Source: Clostridium transplantifaecale
Lineage (GTDB): Bacteria > Bacillota > Clostridia > Lachnospirales > Lachnospiraceae
Direction: 5' to 3'
DNA: 64,000 nucleotides
Assembly (NCBI RefSeq): GCF_900626075.1
Contig: NZ_UYZY01000001.1
Coordinates: 310,001-374,000 of the forward strand
The notes under the pieces are model-generated. The model was not told where the DNA came from. It saw nothing but the letters and a program-made list of their open reading frames with translations, and searched no databases. Positions 43,213 to 51,465 of this stretch are shown here, piece after piece; within the stretch, counting starts at the first letter, position 1; the number at the start of each line of letters is the position of its first letter. Position numbers and translations under genes: made by a program.

Positions 43213-43734
43213 ATGTCTTATTTTCCTTTGTTTTTTAATATGGAGGGCCGCAGGGTGCTGGTGACCGGCGCCGGTAAGGTGGCGGTCAGGCGCATCAGGG
43301 TTCTGCTGGAGGCCGAAGCATCCGTGACAGTGGTTGCAAGGGAGCTTTCCGAAGAAGCAAAAGCGCTTATTATGATGTTTCACGGGGCGCATGACATTAC
43401 GCTTCATGTGATGGACTACAGAGAGTTCAGGGAACGCTCAGTACGGGGGCGGAAAGAGCCGGGAAAGGATGACGGCGCCTATTTTCTTGTTCTGGCGGCG
43501 ACGGGAGATGAGGAGGCGGACAGACTGGCGGCAGAGGACGGCAGGAAGGCCGGCGCCTTTGTGAACGTGGCGGGGAAAAAAGAAGAGTCGGATTTCTATT
43601 TTCCCGGCATTGCAAGACAGGGTGACGTGGTTGCCGGCATTACTGCGGGAGGCAGGGATCACCGTATGGCGAAATATATTACACAGGCCGTGCAGAAGTG
43701 TCTGAAAGAAGAACTGACAGGGAGAGAGAATTGA
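43213..43734 (+). CDS. sirC: Precorrin-2 dehydrogenase (CysG-N/Met8 family)
   Basis: 173 residues. SYFPLFFNMEGRRVLVTGAG, then KVAVRRIRVLLEAEASVTVV is the NAD-binding start of precorrin-2 dehydrogenases; FVNVAGKKEESDFYFPGIAR and TAGGRDHRMAKYI follow. It oxidises precorrin-2 to sirohydrochlorin, the branch point to siroheme and anaerobic cobalamin. The glycine loop reads GAGKVA where the family usually has GGGxVA. ATG 43213 follows GGGGAG; earlier in-frame starts exist at 43204 and 43153. Whether it also chelates iron cannot be seen. It overlaps hemC (ATGA). Confidence 0.9.
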   Translation: MSYFPLFFNMEGRRVLVTGAGKVAVRRIRVLLEAEASVTVVARELSEEAKALIMMFHGAHDITLHVMDYREFRERSVRGRKEPGKDDGAYFLVLAATGDEEADRLAAEDGRKAGAFVNVAGKKEESDFYFPGIARQGDVVAGITAGGRDHRMAKYITQAVQKCLKEELTGREN

Positions 43735-44639
43735 TGAATAACAGGATCGTCCGCATTGGCAGCCGGGAGAGCGTTCTGGCTGTAATTCAATCGGAGCTGG
43801 TAATAAAAGAGATAAAAAGGGTCTGTCCGGATGTGGAGACGGAGCTGGTGACTATGAAGACAACGGGGGATATGATCCTGGACCGCTCTCTGGAACAGAT
43901 TGGCGGTAAAGGACTGTTTGTAAAGGAACTGGACCGGGCGCTGCTGGAGGGAAGGTGTGACCTGACAGTCCACAGCCTGAAGGATATGCCGATGGAACTG
44001 CCCGAGGGGCTGCCAATTCTGGCTTATTCGGAGAGGGAAGATAAGAGGGATGTCCTGGTGCTTCGAAAGGGACTTGAGGAGCTTCCGGCGGAACCTGTGA
44101 TTGGAACCTTCAGCAGGAGAAGGCGGATGCAGGCGGCAAAGCTTTATCCCGATGCGGAATTTAAGGGGATACGAGGCAATCTGGTTACCAGACTGAGAAA
44201 GCTGGACGACGGTGAGTACGATGCCCTGATCCTGGCGGCGGCGGGACTTCTCCGAATGGGATATGGGGGACGCATCAGCCGCTACTTTTCGGTAGATGAG
44301 ATAATTCCTTCGGCCGGCCAGGGAATTATGGCGGTCCAGGGCAGAAAAGACGACGGGACCGTTTCGTTTACAAAGCGGGTGAATTCGCCGAAGTCGCAGG
44401 CAATGGCTGCGGCTGAGCGGGCTTTTGTAAGAATCCTGGACGGCGGCTGCAGTTCTCCGTGCGCGGCCTGCGCAGAAGTGGAAGACGGCAGGATCGTCCT
44501 CAAAGGTCTCTATCATGATGAGATTACGAACCGCTATATAACGGGAACGGCAGAAGACACTCTGGGAAATGAGGAAAAACTGGGTGTAAAATTGGCTCTG
44601 TCCCTTAAAAAAGCCTTCGCAGAGGGGAAAATTGAATGA
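43734..44639 (+). CDS. hemC: Hydroxymethylbilane synthase
   Basis: 301 residues. RIVRIGSRESVLAVIQSELV, TTGDMILDRSLEQIGGKGLF and the HSLKDMPMELP block are diagnostic. The dipyrromethane cofactor Cys is near 239 in LDGGCSSPCAACAE. It polymerises four porphobilinogens to hydroxymethylbilane. The motif carries extra cysteines (CSSPCAAC) compared with the usual GGCQVPIGA, a clostridial variant. It starts on the sirC stop codon with GGGAGAGAG upstream. Confidence 0.95.
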   Translation: MNNRIVRIGSRESVLAVIQSELVIKEIKRVCPDVETELVTMKTTGDMILDRSLEQIGGKGLFVKELDRALLEGRCDLTVHSLKDMPMELPEGLPILAYSEREDKRDVLVLRKGLEELPAEPVIGTFSRRRRMQAAKLYPDAEFKGIRGNLVTRLRKLDDGEYDALILAAAGLLRMGYGGRISRYFSVDEIIPSAGQGIMAVQGRKDDGTVSFTKRVNSPKSQAMAAAERAFVRILDGGCSSPCAACAEVEDGRIVLKGLYHDEITNRYITGTAEDTLGNEEKLGVKLALSLKKAFAEGKIE

Positions 44640-44691
44640 AAATGCCTGAAAATAAACTGTGAATGAAAGAAGGACGGGGATAAAGACAGAG

Positions 44692-46233
44692 ATGAAAAAA
44701 AGACTATTTGAAAATAAAGTATATCTTGTGGGAGCAGGACCGGGTGATGCGGGGCTTCTGACCGTGAAAGGAAGGGAGCTTCTTAAAGAGGCCGATACGG
44801 TCATTTATGATGCCCTTGCCGGAGACGGTATCCTGGGGTGGATACCGGATGAGGCAGAACAGATTTACGTGGGAAAGAGGAGCGGATTCCATTCCAGCAC
44901 CCAGGAAAAAATTAACAAAATCCTGGTTGAGGAAGGAAAAAAAGGCCGGTTGGTAGTACGGCTGAAAGGCGGTGACCCCTTCATATTCGGCCGTGGCGGC
45001 GAAGAGGCACAGGCACTTTTTGAAAACCATATTCCTTTTGAAGTGGTGCCGGGAGTCACCTCTGCGGCTGCTGTGCCCGCATACTGTGGAATTCCTGTGA
45101 CGCACAGAGGAAAAGCATCCTCTTTTCACGTCATTACGGGACATTCTGAGGCCGGGAAAGATGCATCAATTCAATATAAAGCCCTGGCAGAGGCCGGAGG
45201 AACCCTGATTTTTCTGATGGGGGTGGCTGCATCGGAGGAGATCTGCGGCGGGCTGATCCGTGCGGGCCTTTCTGAAAATACACCTGCCGCCTTTCTGCAG
45301 GAAGGGACAACGGCAGGACAAAAAAAAGTGATTTCCACCGTCAAAAGACTGCCGGCGGATGGCGAAAGCGCAGGAATCAAGCCGCCGGCCATCATGGTGA
45401 TAGGGGAAGTCTGCTCCCTCAGCGGCATATGTTCCTGGGCCGAAAGCAGAGCTCTCGCGGGCAGGAAAGTTCTTGTGACAAGACCGGAGAGAAGAGCATC
45501 CGGTCTGACCGGCAGGCTGCAGGCCGCCGGGGCAGAAGTGGTGGAACTTCCGTCCGTAAAAACCGAACTGCCGGAAGATTTAAGCGGGATTTACGGTGCG
45601 CTTGATGCGCTTGACAGATATGGATGGCTCGTATTTACAAGCCCCAGCGGCGCAGAACTGTTTTTTGAAGTGATGGCGGAACGGAAGATGGATATCCGTT
45701 CCCTGGCAGGCATAAAAATTGCGGTGATCGGAAGGGCTACGGGAGAAATATTAACGGGCCGGGGGATATATCCGGACTATATGCCTGAACGTTACTATGC
45801 AAAAGAGCTGGGAGAAGGACTGGCGGCCAGGGCGGCCGGTGAACGTATTCTGATTCTGCGGGCCGAACAGGGGTCTGTGGAGCTGACACGGCCGCTCAGG
45901 GAAGCCGGGGTTTCCTACGATGACACCGTTCTTTACAAAACTGTCGTTCCAGGGGAAAATGCCCAGGCCGCAAGAGTGAGGCAGAAGCTTGCTGACCGCG
46001 GTTTTGACTATGTCACATTTACAAGCGGTTCCACTGTCAGAGGATTTATGGAGATTCTGAGGCCGGAAAAAGACTGGCTTTCGGGATTTAAGGCGGTGTG
46101 TATCGGAGAAGAGACAGAGAAAGCTGCCGCTGCCTGCGGAATGGACTGTATTACGGCGGAAATACCCACAATGGACAGCATGACGGACTGCATGAAAAAG
46201 GATGCCGGGAAAACACCGGAAAGAGTCTGCTAA
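44692..46233 (+). CDS. cobA-hemD: Fused uroporphyrinogen-III C-methyltransferase / uroporphyrinogen-III synthase
   Basis: 513 residues. The first ~245 are a SUMT methylase (VYLVGAGPGDAGLLTVKGRE, then RLKGGDPFIFGRGGEEA and VVPGVTSAAAVPAYCGIPVT). The last ~250 are HemD (KVLVTRPERRASGLTGRL, VFTSPSGAELFF and DYVTFTSGSTVRGFME). Together they convert hydroxymethylbilane to uroporphyrinogen III and then precorrin-2. This fusion is common in clostridia. ATG 44692 is preferred; GTG 44659 is in frame but adds a non-conserved head. The stop overlaps the convergent PHP gene by four bases. Confidence 0.93.
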   Translation: MKKRLFENKVYLVGAGPGDAGLLTVKGRELLKEADTVIYDALAGDGILGWIPDEAEQIYVGKRSGFHSSTQEKINKILVEEGKKGRLVVRLKGGDPFIFGRGGEEAQALFENHIPFEVVPGVTSAAAVPAYCGIPVTHRGKASSFHVITGHSEAGKDASIQYKALAEAGGTLIFLMGVAASEEICGGLIRAGLSENTPAAFLQEGTTAGQKKVISTVKRLPADGESAGIKPPAIMVIGEVCSLSGICSWAESRALAGRKVLVTRPERRASGLTGRLQAAGAEVVELPSVKTELPEDLSGIYGALDALDRYGWLVFTSPSGAELFFEVMAERKMDIRSLAGIKIAVIGRATGEILTGRGIYPDYMPERYYAKELGEGLAARAAGERILILRAEQGSVELTRPLREAGVSYDDTVLYKTVVPGENAQAARVRQKLADRGFDYVTFTSGSTVRGFMEILRPEKDWLSGFKAVCIGEETEKAAAACGMDCITAEIPTMDSMTDCMKKDAGKTPERVC

Positions 46234-47072
46234 GGCAGGCTTTTTCTGATGTCGTCTAACAGCAGGGAGGATACGCGGAGCCCTCCTCTGCCGGAGCCGA
46301 TGGAGATATCCGGCTTGTTGGAGCCATGAAAGTCAGAACCGCCGGTGGGAAGGAGACCGTACCTGAGGCACATTTCCTTAAGACGCAGACTGTCGTTCTG
46401 GGTATGTGAAGAATAGTAGACCTCGATCCCCATAAGCCCCATGTCCTTCAGCGCTTCAACCATCCCGGCGGTTTTAGCCCAGCCGAGTTTATACTGGACC
46501 GGATGGGCCAGAGCGGGAAAACCGCCGGCTTCAAGTATCAGCCTGACTGCGTCGGGCGGTGCAATGGTCTTTTTCTGGGGGCAGTACTTTTTGCCGTGTT
46601 CCAGATATCTTCGGAAGGCCTGATCCATCGTGGTTACATAGCCGGCCTGCATGAGGGCCCGGGCAAAGTGCGCTCTTGTTATAACTGCGCCGCCGTCTCC
46701 GCCGTTCAAATCCTCCTTCGTAATCAGGAAGCCGTCCTCCCTGAACCGCGCGAGCATTTCGTCGTTCCGGTTGTCTCTGTCCTTTCTGAGCTGTGTCAGT
46801 GTATCGGAAAGGGATGGGGAGTGATGATTGATATAGAGTCCCAGAATATGGATTTCCTTCCCATTATAAATACAGGACAGTTCTGTACCTGGAATTACCT
46901 CCAACGAAGTTCCACGGGCTGCTTCGATCGCTTTGCCGATGCCGTCCGTTGTATCGTGATCCGTCAGGGCGTAAGCGTCCAGCCCTTTTTCAAGGGCAAG
47001 GCGCGTCACTTCTTCGGGGGTCAGGGTACCGTCCGAGACGTTCGAATGTACATGAAGATCAACAAAACCCAT
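46230..47072 (-). CDS. PHP-domain phosphoesterase (RNase AM / nucleoside bisphosphate phosphatase type)
   Basis: 280 residues. FVDLHVHSNVSDGTLTPEEV is PHP motif I, ALTDHDTTDGIG motif II, GTELSC motif III, and HPVQYKLG with GGSDFHGSNKPDISIG the later metal-binding motifs. The YciV/TrpH branch removes phosphate from 3',5'-bisphosphates or trims RNA 5' ends. ATG 47072 follows AAGGAGAC; the longer frame to 47159 is unneeded. It is convergent with cobA-hemD and divergent from the VanW gene. Confidence 0.9.
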   Translation of the reverse strand: MGFVDLHVHSNVSDGTLTPEEVTRLALEKGLDAYALTDHDTTDGIGKAIEAARGTSLEVIPGTELSCIYNGKEIHILGLYINHHSPSLSDTLTQLRKDRDNRNDEMLARFREDGFLITKEDLNGGDGGAVITRAHFARALMQAGYVTTMDQAFRRYLEHGKKYCPQKKTIAPPDAVRLILEAGGFPALAHPVQYKLGWAKTAGMVEALKDMGLMGIEVYYSSHTQNDSLRLKEMCLRYGLLPTGGSDFHGSNKPDISIGSGRGGLRVSSLLLDDIRKSLP

Positions 47073-47277
47073 AATATGTCTCCTTACTGTCGGTGAATCC
47101 CCTGAAAAGGTATTACACCGTTTTGGTAAAACAGTACAGTTTCTGACACGAAAAGTCAAGAAATAAGTATTTATTTAACGGAAAAAGAAATTTAAGAAAT
47201 AAGTTATTTTCTTTTCGAATATTTGTGCTATACTGTAGCATGAACGAAACAAGATTAGTATAGACAGGTGAAAGATT

Positions 47278-49062
47278 ATGAGCGATTTTAGTAATGGTTC
47301 TTCCAGAAGAAGGACATCCAATACGGGCTCTTCGAGGAGAGCGGGCACCGGGAGCACCAGGAAAAATACACATACGGGTTCCAGAGTTTCCAATACATCG
47401 GCCGGGCACAGTTCCATGAACGGCCACAGCAACAACCATAACCATAACAGACGACGGAAGAAGAACGATTACGATATCACACAGATTCTGATGTATGTGA
47501 TCGGGGCGCTTATTATAATATTGATTCTTGCGCTTGTAGCCAGGGGCTGCCAGAAAGCGAAGACGACAGGAGAAACCGTAGAGTCATCCTCCGAGATTGA
47601 ATCTTCCAGCGGAGAAGAGAACCAGATCACGGTAGACGGAGTGGCGATCACCGGAATGAGCCAGGATGAGGCCAGGGATGCGATCCTCAAACAATACAAC
47701 TGGGGCATGAAGGTAAAATACCAGGATAAAGAAGCTTCAGTCAGCAACATCCTGCTTGAAAAGGTAAATAACCTCCTTGAGGAAATCTATGCGGGGGACA
47801 TGCAGACGGCCCATGCATATGAGATAGATACAGAAAATCTGACGGAAGCGGCCAAAGCGGAAGCGGCCCTCATCGCCGGCAACTGGAACATGGTAGCCAA
47901 GAACGGCGGTATTTCCGGATACGATAAGGATTCCGGCAAATTCACTTTCTCGGAAGGCACAAACGGCCTTGTCATTGACCAGGACAAGCTGGCGGCGGAT
48001 ATGGTTGCGGCAGTACAGAAGAAAGAGTACAGCGCTGTGATCGAGGCCAGCGTTAAGGAGGTTTCCCCGGAACTCTCCGCAGCGCAGCTTAAGGAAAAAT
48101 ACAAGACAATTGCAACCTATACGACAAAGACGACATCGAACAGCAACCGTAACGAGAATATCCGTCTGGCCTGCAATGCCCTGAACGGCACCATTGTCAA
48201 TCCGGGACAGGAATTCTCATTTAACGACACCACGGGAGCCCGTACGGAGGCTAAGGGCTACAAGCCGGCTACCGCTTATCTGAACGGAGAGATTGTACAG
48301 GAGCCGGGCGGCGGCGTATGCCAGGTATCCTCTACCTTGTATAATGCAGTTATTTTTGCCGGACTCAAGAGTACGGAGCGTCATGCACACAGCTATGAGC
48401 CGTCCTATGTAACGCCGGGAGAGGACGCTGCGGTAAGCTTTGGAGGACCCGACTTCAAGTTTGTTAATAACTCCAATTATCCGGTTGCAATCAAGACAAG
48501 TTTTGCAAACCAGGAGCTGACTATTTCCATATACGGAGTCCAGATTGTCAAGGACGGACAGAAGATCCGCATGGCTTCCGAGAAGAAAGGAACCATCGAT
48601 CCTCCCGCGCCGACCTATGAGGAAGATCAGACGCTTCAGCTGACAGAAGAGAAGCTGGTGAAAGAGGCAGTGCCGGGCAGCAGCTGGTCCACTTATCTGG
48701 TGACCTATGAGAACGGCAATGAGATCAACCGTGAATTCTTCCATAACAGCAGTTACAGAGGAAAGGCGGCTATCATCAAGAGAAATACATCGGGTGTAGT
48801 CATCACAACGGAAGCCCCGACATTACCGACGGAGGAGATGCCGTCAGCGAGTGTGGGCGAGAGCGTTCCGGAACAGGGTGAAGCACAGGGACCGGCAGGG
48901 CCTGGTTCTGAGACGGCGGAAGCACCTACAGTTGCAGCTCCGGGGGGGCAGACACCGGGAGACAACGGCGGCGTAACACCAGGACAGGAGCCGGGAGCCA
49001 ACCCTTCCGAACAGCCGACGAATCCGGTTGTGAATGTTCCGGCCGGCCCGGGAGGCAATTAA
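47278..49062 (+). CDS. VanW family membrane-anchored protein
   Basis: 594 residues. A Ser/Gly/Asn/His-rich cytoplasmic head (1-65) is followed by one membrane helix (about 70-90), an extracellular domain that resembles the PF12229 peptidoglycan-binding region, and a VanW domain (about 285-415) with SFNDTTGARTEAKGYKPA and GGGVCQVSSTLYNA. The tail after about 490 is rich in Pro, Gly, Glu and Thr. VanW proteins are cell-surface proteins of uncertain role, found outside vancomycin clusters too, so resistance should not be inferred. It has its own terminator. Confidence 0.9.
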   Translation: MSDFSNGSSRRRTSNTGSSRRAGTGSTRKNTHTGSRVSNTSAGHSSMNGHSNNHNHNRRRKKNDYDITQILMYVIGALIIILILALVARGCQKAKTTGETVESSSEIESSSGEENQITVDGVAITGMSQDEARDAILKQYNWGMKVKYQDKEASVSNILLEKVNNLLEEIYAGDMQTAHAYEIDTENLTEAAKAEAALIAGNWNMVAKNGGISGYDKDSGKFTFSEGTNGLVIDQDKLAADMVAAVQKKEYSAVIEASVKEVSPELSAAQLKEKYKTIATYTTKTTSNSNRNENIRLACNALNGTIVNPGQEFSFNDTTGARTEAKGYKPATAYLNGEIVQEPGGGVCQVSSTLYNAVIFAGLKSTERHAHSYEPSYVTPGEDAAVSFGGPDFKFVNNSNYPVAIKTSFANQELTISIYGVQIVKDGQKIRMASEKKGTIDPPAPTYEEDQTLQLTEEKLVKEAVPGSSWSTYLVTYENGNEINREFFHNSSYRGKAAIIKRNTSGVVITTEAPTLPTEEMPSASVGESVPEQGEAQGPAGPGSETAEAPTVAAPGGQTPGDNGGVTPGQEPGANPSEQPTNPVVNVPAGPGGN

Positions 49063-49082
49063 TTAAATTATTAGAAAGTTCA

Positions 49083-49116
49083 GGGAAAACCATCATGAGA
49101 GATGGTTTTCCCTTTT
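49083..49116 (+). terminator. Rho-independent terminator after the VanW gene
   Basis: GGGAAAACCATC and GATGGTTTTCCC form a perfect 12-base stem with an ATGAGA loop, followed by TTTTTT. Confidence 0.95.
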
Positions 49117-49151
49117 TTCGCAGCGGGAATAGCGAAAAAAACAGTTTTTTG

Positions 49152-49180
49152 TTGAGTTTCTGTTAGTGATTTGATACAAT
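49152..49180 (+). promoter_or_regulatory. Sigma-A promoter of the methyltransferase-GH3-HD-GYP operon
   Basis: TTGAGT (49152-49157), a 17-base spacer and TACAAT (49175-49180), about 45 bases before the first start codon and directly after the VanW terminator. This makes the three following genes an independent transcription unit. Confidence 0.7.
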
Positions 49181-49225
49181 GGTATATGCGCAATATAATA
49201 GTTGGGATAAAGGGAGAAGGATTTA

Positions 49226-49834
49226 ATGACTTACATAGGACTAGGCAGCTTATGCTTTCTATTATTTATAATCTATGATTTAAACCAAATCCATAAAAAT
49301 TACAAAGCGGTCAGACCTCTGTTTGCAGCAGGCTGCATTACGCTTTGTGTGCTTACCGTTATCGTGTCAGTAACAGCATGTGAGAGTGATTATCAAGTCA
49401 GCTTACCTGCGGTTGCTGTTTTTTTCTTGCTGGCGGGAGTACAGTTGTTTCTGCTGATTTATACGCTGTTTTTTGCAGTACCGTTTCAGGAAGCCTATGT
49501 AGCAGGATCAAAACAGAAAATCTGCACGACAGGAGTTTACGCATTGTGCAGACACCCGGGGGCGTTGTTTCTGGCGGGATTTTATCTTTTTTTATCTCTG
49601 GGGCTTGGAAAACCGTTTTTGCTGCTTACAGGGACGGCATATACCGGGATGAATCTGCTTTACATACTGTTTCAGGATATTTACTCATTTCCGCGTTTGT
49701 TTGAAGGGTATGATGCTTACAGGAAAAACACGCCCTTTCTGATACCAAACGCAGCAAGCTTAAAAAAATGCATCAGCAGTTTGAAGACGTACAAGATGGA
49801 GAAAACAGCGGACAAAGGGGGACACGAAGGTTGA
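49226..49834 (+). CDS. Membrane methyltransferase, isoprenylcysteine carboxyl methyltransferase-like
   Basis: 202 residues with five to six hydrophobic segments. The C-terminal half has GVYALCRHPGALFLAGFYLF and FPRLFEGYDAYRKNTPFLIP, the RHP and YxxYxxxTPFLIP motifs of the ICMT/PEMT membrane methylase fold, which methylates carboxyl or amino groups of lipid-like substrates with SAM. The substrate is unknown. Its stop overlaps the TTG start of the GH3 gene (TTGA). GGGAGAAGG precedes the ATG. Confidence 0.75.
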   Translation: MTYIGLGSLCFLLFIIYDLNQIHKNYKAVRPLFAAGCITLCVLTVIVSVTACESDYQVSLPAVAVFFLLAGVQLFLLIYTLFFAVPFQEAYVAGSKQKICTTGVYALCRHPGALFLAGFYLFLSLGLGKPFLLLTGTAYTGMNLLYILFQDIYSFPRLFEGYDAYRKNTPFLIPNAASLKKCISSLKTYKMEKTADKGGHEG

Positions 49835-51465
49835 ATTATGGACAAAAAATAAAAAAACAGCAGTACCGCGAAGTCTGGGAGGAATATTGCGGTTTCCTGG
49901 ACTTATCCATTGAAGAATATATGGGGATACAGAAACGTCTGTTGGAAGAACAGATCAGCGTCTGGTCGGCGAGCGGACTTGGACAGAAGTTTTTGAAGGG
50001 ACAGAGGCCTCAGACAACAGAGGATTTCAGACGCGCCGTTCCTCTGACCAGCTATGGGGATTATGCGGATATTCTGTTGGGAAAACAGACGGACATGCTT
50101 CCGGGGGAGCCGGTCATCTGGCTTCAGACTACCTGGGAGGGCGGCAAACATCCGGTAAAGGTGGCGCCATATACCAGAAGTATGCTGGATGTTTTCCGAA
50201 ATAATTTAATGGCAATCACCACGATTTCTTCCAGCAATGAGTCGAAGAAAGCAAGACTTAAAAATGGCGATAAGGTACTGTTTGGGCTGGCGCCGCTTCC
50301 TTTTGTCACGGGCCTGTTTCCTGTGGTTTTCGAGGAAGAAATCGATTTTAAATTTCTGCCTCCTGTAAAAGAGGCACACAGTATGTCTTTTGGAGAAAGA
50401 AATAAAAAGGGCTTTACACTGGGAATGCAGAAAGGAATCGATTTGTTTTTCGGATTGAGCAGCGTGGCTTATTACATTACGGATAATTTTTCGTCAATGT
50501 TTAAAAATGGCTCATCCGGCGGTATGCTGAAAAAGGCGGTTAAAATGAAACCGGCAATGCTGTACCGCTTTATTATGGCAAAATACCGATGCGCCAAGGA
50601 AGGCCGCGAGATCGAGCCGAGGGATCTTTTTAACCTTAAATCACTGGTTTGCGCCGGAACGGATACGGCTTCCTATAAAGATTCACTGAGAGAAGCCTGG
50701 GGGCTCGATCCGCTGGAGATATTTGCAGGCACGGAAGTTTCTATTGTAGGCACGGAAACGCATTCACGCAACGGGATGGTCTTTTTTCCTGATTCCTGTT
50801 TTTATGAATTCATTCCGGAAGATGAGGTATATAAATCCATGGATGATCCGTCCTATCAGCCGATCACAATCCTGATGGATGAACTGGTCGCCGATCATAA
50901 TTACGAGCTGGTGGTGACCGTCCTGAAGGGTGGAGCCTTCGCGCGGTACAGGATCGGGGATATGTTCCGGTGCATCAGCACAGGGGGAGATAAGAGCACG
51001 AATCTGCCTCAGTTCGCATTTTTGGACCGTGTTCCGTGGGTGATCGATATTGCAGGTTTTACCAGGATTACGGAAAATTCCATCGAGGATGTAATACGCT
51101 TATCCGGTTTGACAATAAAGCACTGGATTGCCAAAAAAGAATATGACACTAAAAGGCGGCCATATCTTCATCTTTACGTGGAGCTGGATCCTGCGGAGCT
51201 TGGAGGAATCGCGGTCAGCCGCCAGATTTTAAAAGAACATCTGGAAGTATATTTTACATTTTTCGATACGGATTACCGTGATCTGAAAAAGATGCTGGGT
51301 ATCGAGCCTTTACAGATCAGCATTTTGAAATGTGGTACGATGGATCGGTATCTGGAACTGACGGGTAAAAAACTGCGCCGTGTAAATCCGCCGTCCTTTG
51401 AACTTTCGGAATTTTTAAAGTTTGATTCCTATCAGACAATCGGCGACAGGAGGTACGGACGATGA
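49831..51465 (+). CDS. GH3 family acyl-adenylating enzyme, divergent
   Basis: 544 residues resembling the GH3 auxin-responsive family: DFRRAVPLTSYGDYADIL near the N-terminus, LKSLVCAGTDTASYKDSLRE, then EIFAGTEVSIVGTE, and motif III as ARYRIGDMFRC near residue 373. Plant GH3 enzymes activate carboxylic acids as adenylates and join them to amino acids; bacterial relatives are little studied. The first ATP motif, SSGTSxGxxK in plants, reads TTWEGGKHPVK here. TTG 49831 has GGGGG nine bases upstream and sits on the preceding stop; ATG 49768 lacks a ribosome site. It overlaps the next gene (ATGA). Confidence 0.8.
   Translation: MNYGQKIKKQQYREVWEEYCGFLDLSIEEYMGIQKRLLEEQISVWSASGLGQKFLKGQRPQTTEDFRRAVPLTSYGDYADILLGKQTDMLPGEPVIWLQTTWEGGKHPVKVAPYTRSMLDVFRNNLMAITTISSSNESKKARLKNGDKVLFGLAPLPFVTGLFPVVFEEEIDFKFLPPVKEAHSMSFGERNKKGFTLGMQKGIDLFFGLSSVAYYITDNFSSMFKNGSSGGMLKKAVKMKPAMLYRFIMAKYRCAKEGREIEPRDLFNLKSLVCAGTDTASYKDSLREAWGLDPLEIFAGTEVSIVGTETHSRNGMVFFPDSCFYEFIPEDEVYKSMDDPSYQPITILMDELVADHNYELVVTVLKGGAFARYRIGDMFRCISTGGDKSTNLPQFAFLDRVPWVIDIAGFTRITENSIEDVIRLSGLTIKHWIAKKEYDTKRRPYLHLYVELDPAELGGIAVSRQILKEHLEVYFTFFDTDYRDLKKMLGIEPLQISILKCGTMDRYLELTGKKLRRVNPPSFELSEFLKFDSYQTIGDRRYGR

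Noticed and set aside
43659..44804. 381-codon frame opposite hemC
   Set aside because: Antisense to a gene with an intact cofactor site and all family blocks; no independent evidence for coding.
47278..49062. VanW protein as a vancomycin-resistance determinant
   Set aside because: VanW-domain proteins are widespread outside van clusters, and no vanHAX-like genes are present.
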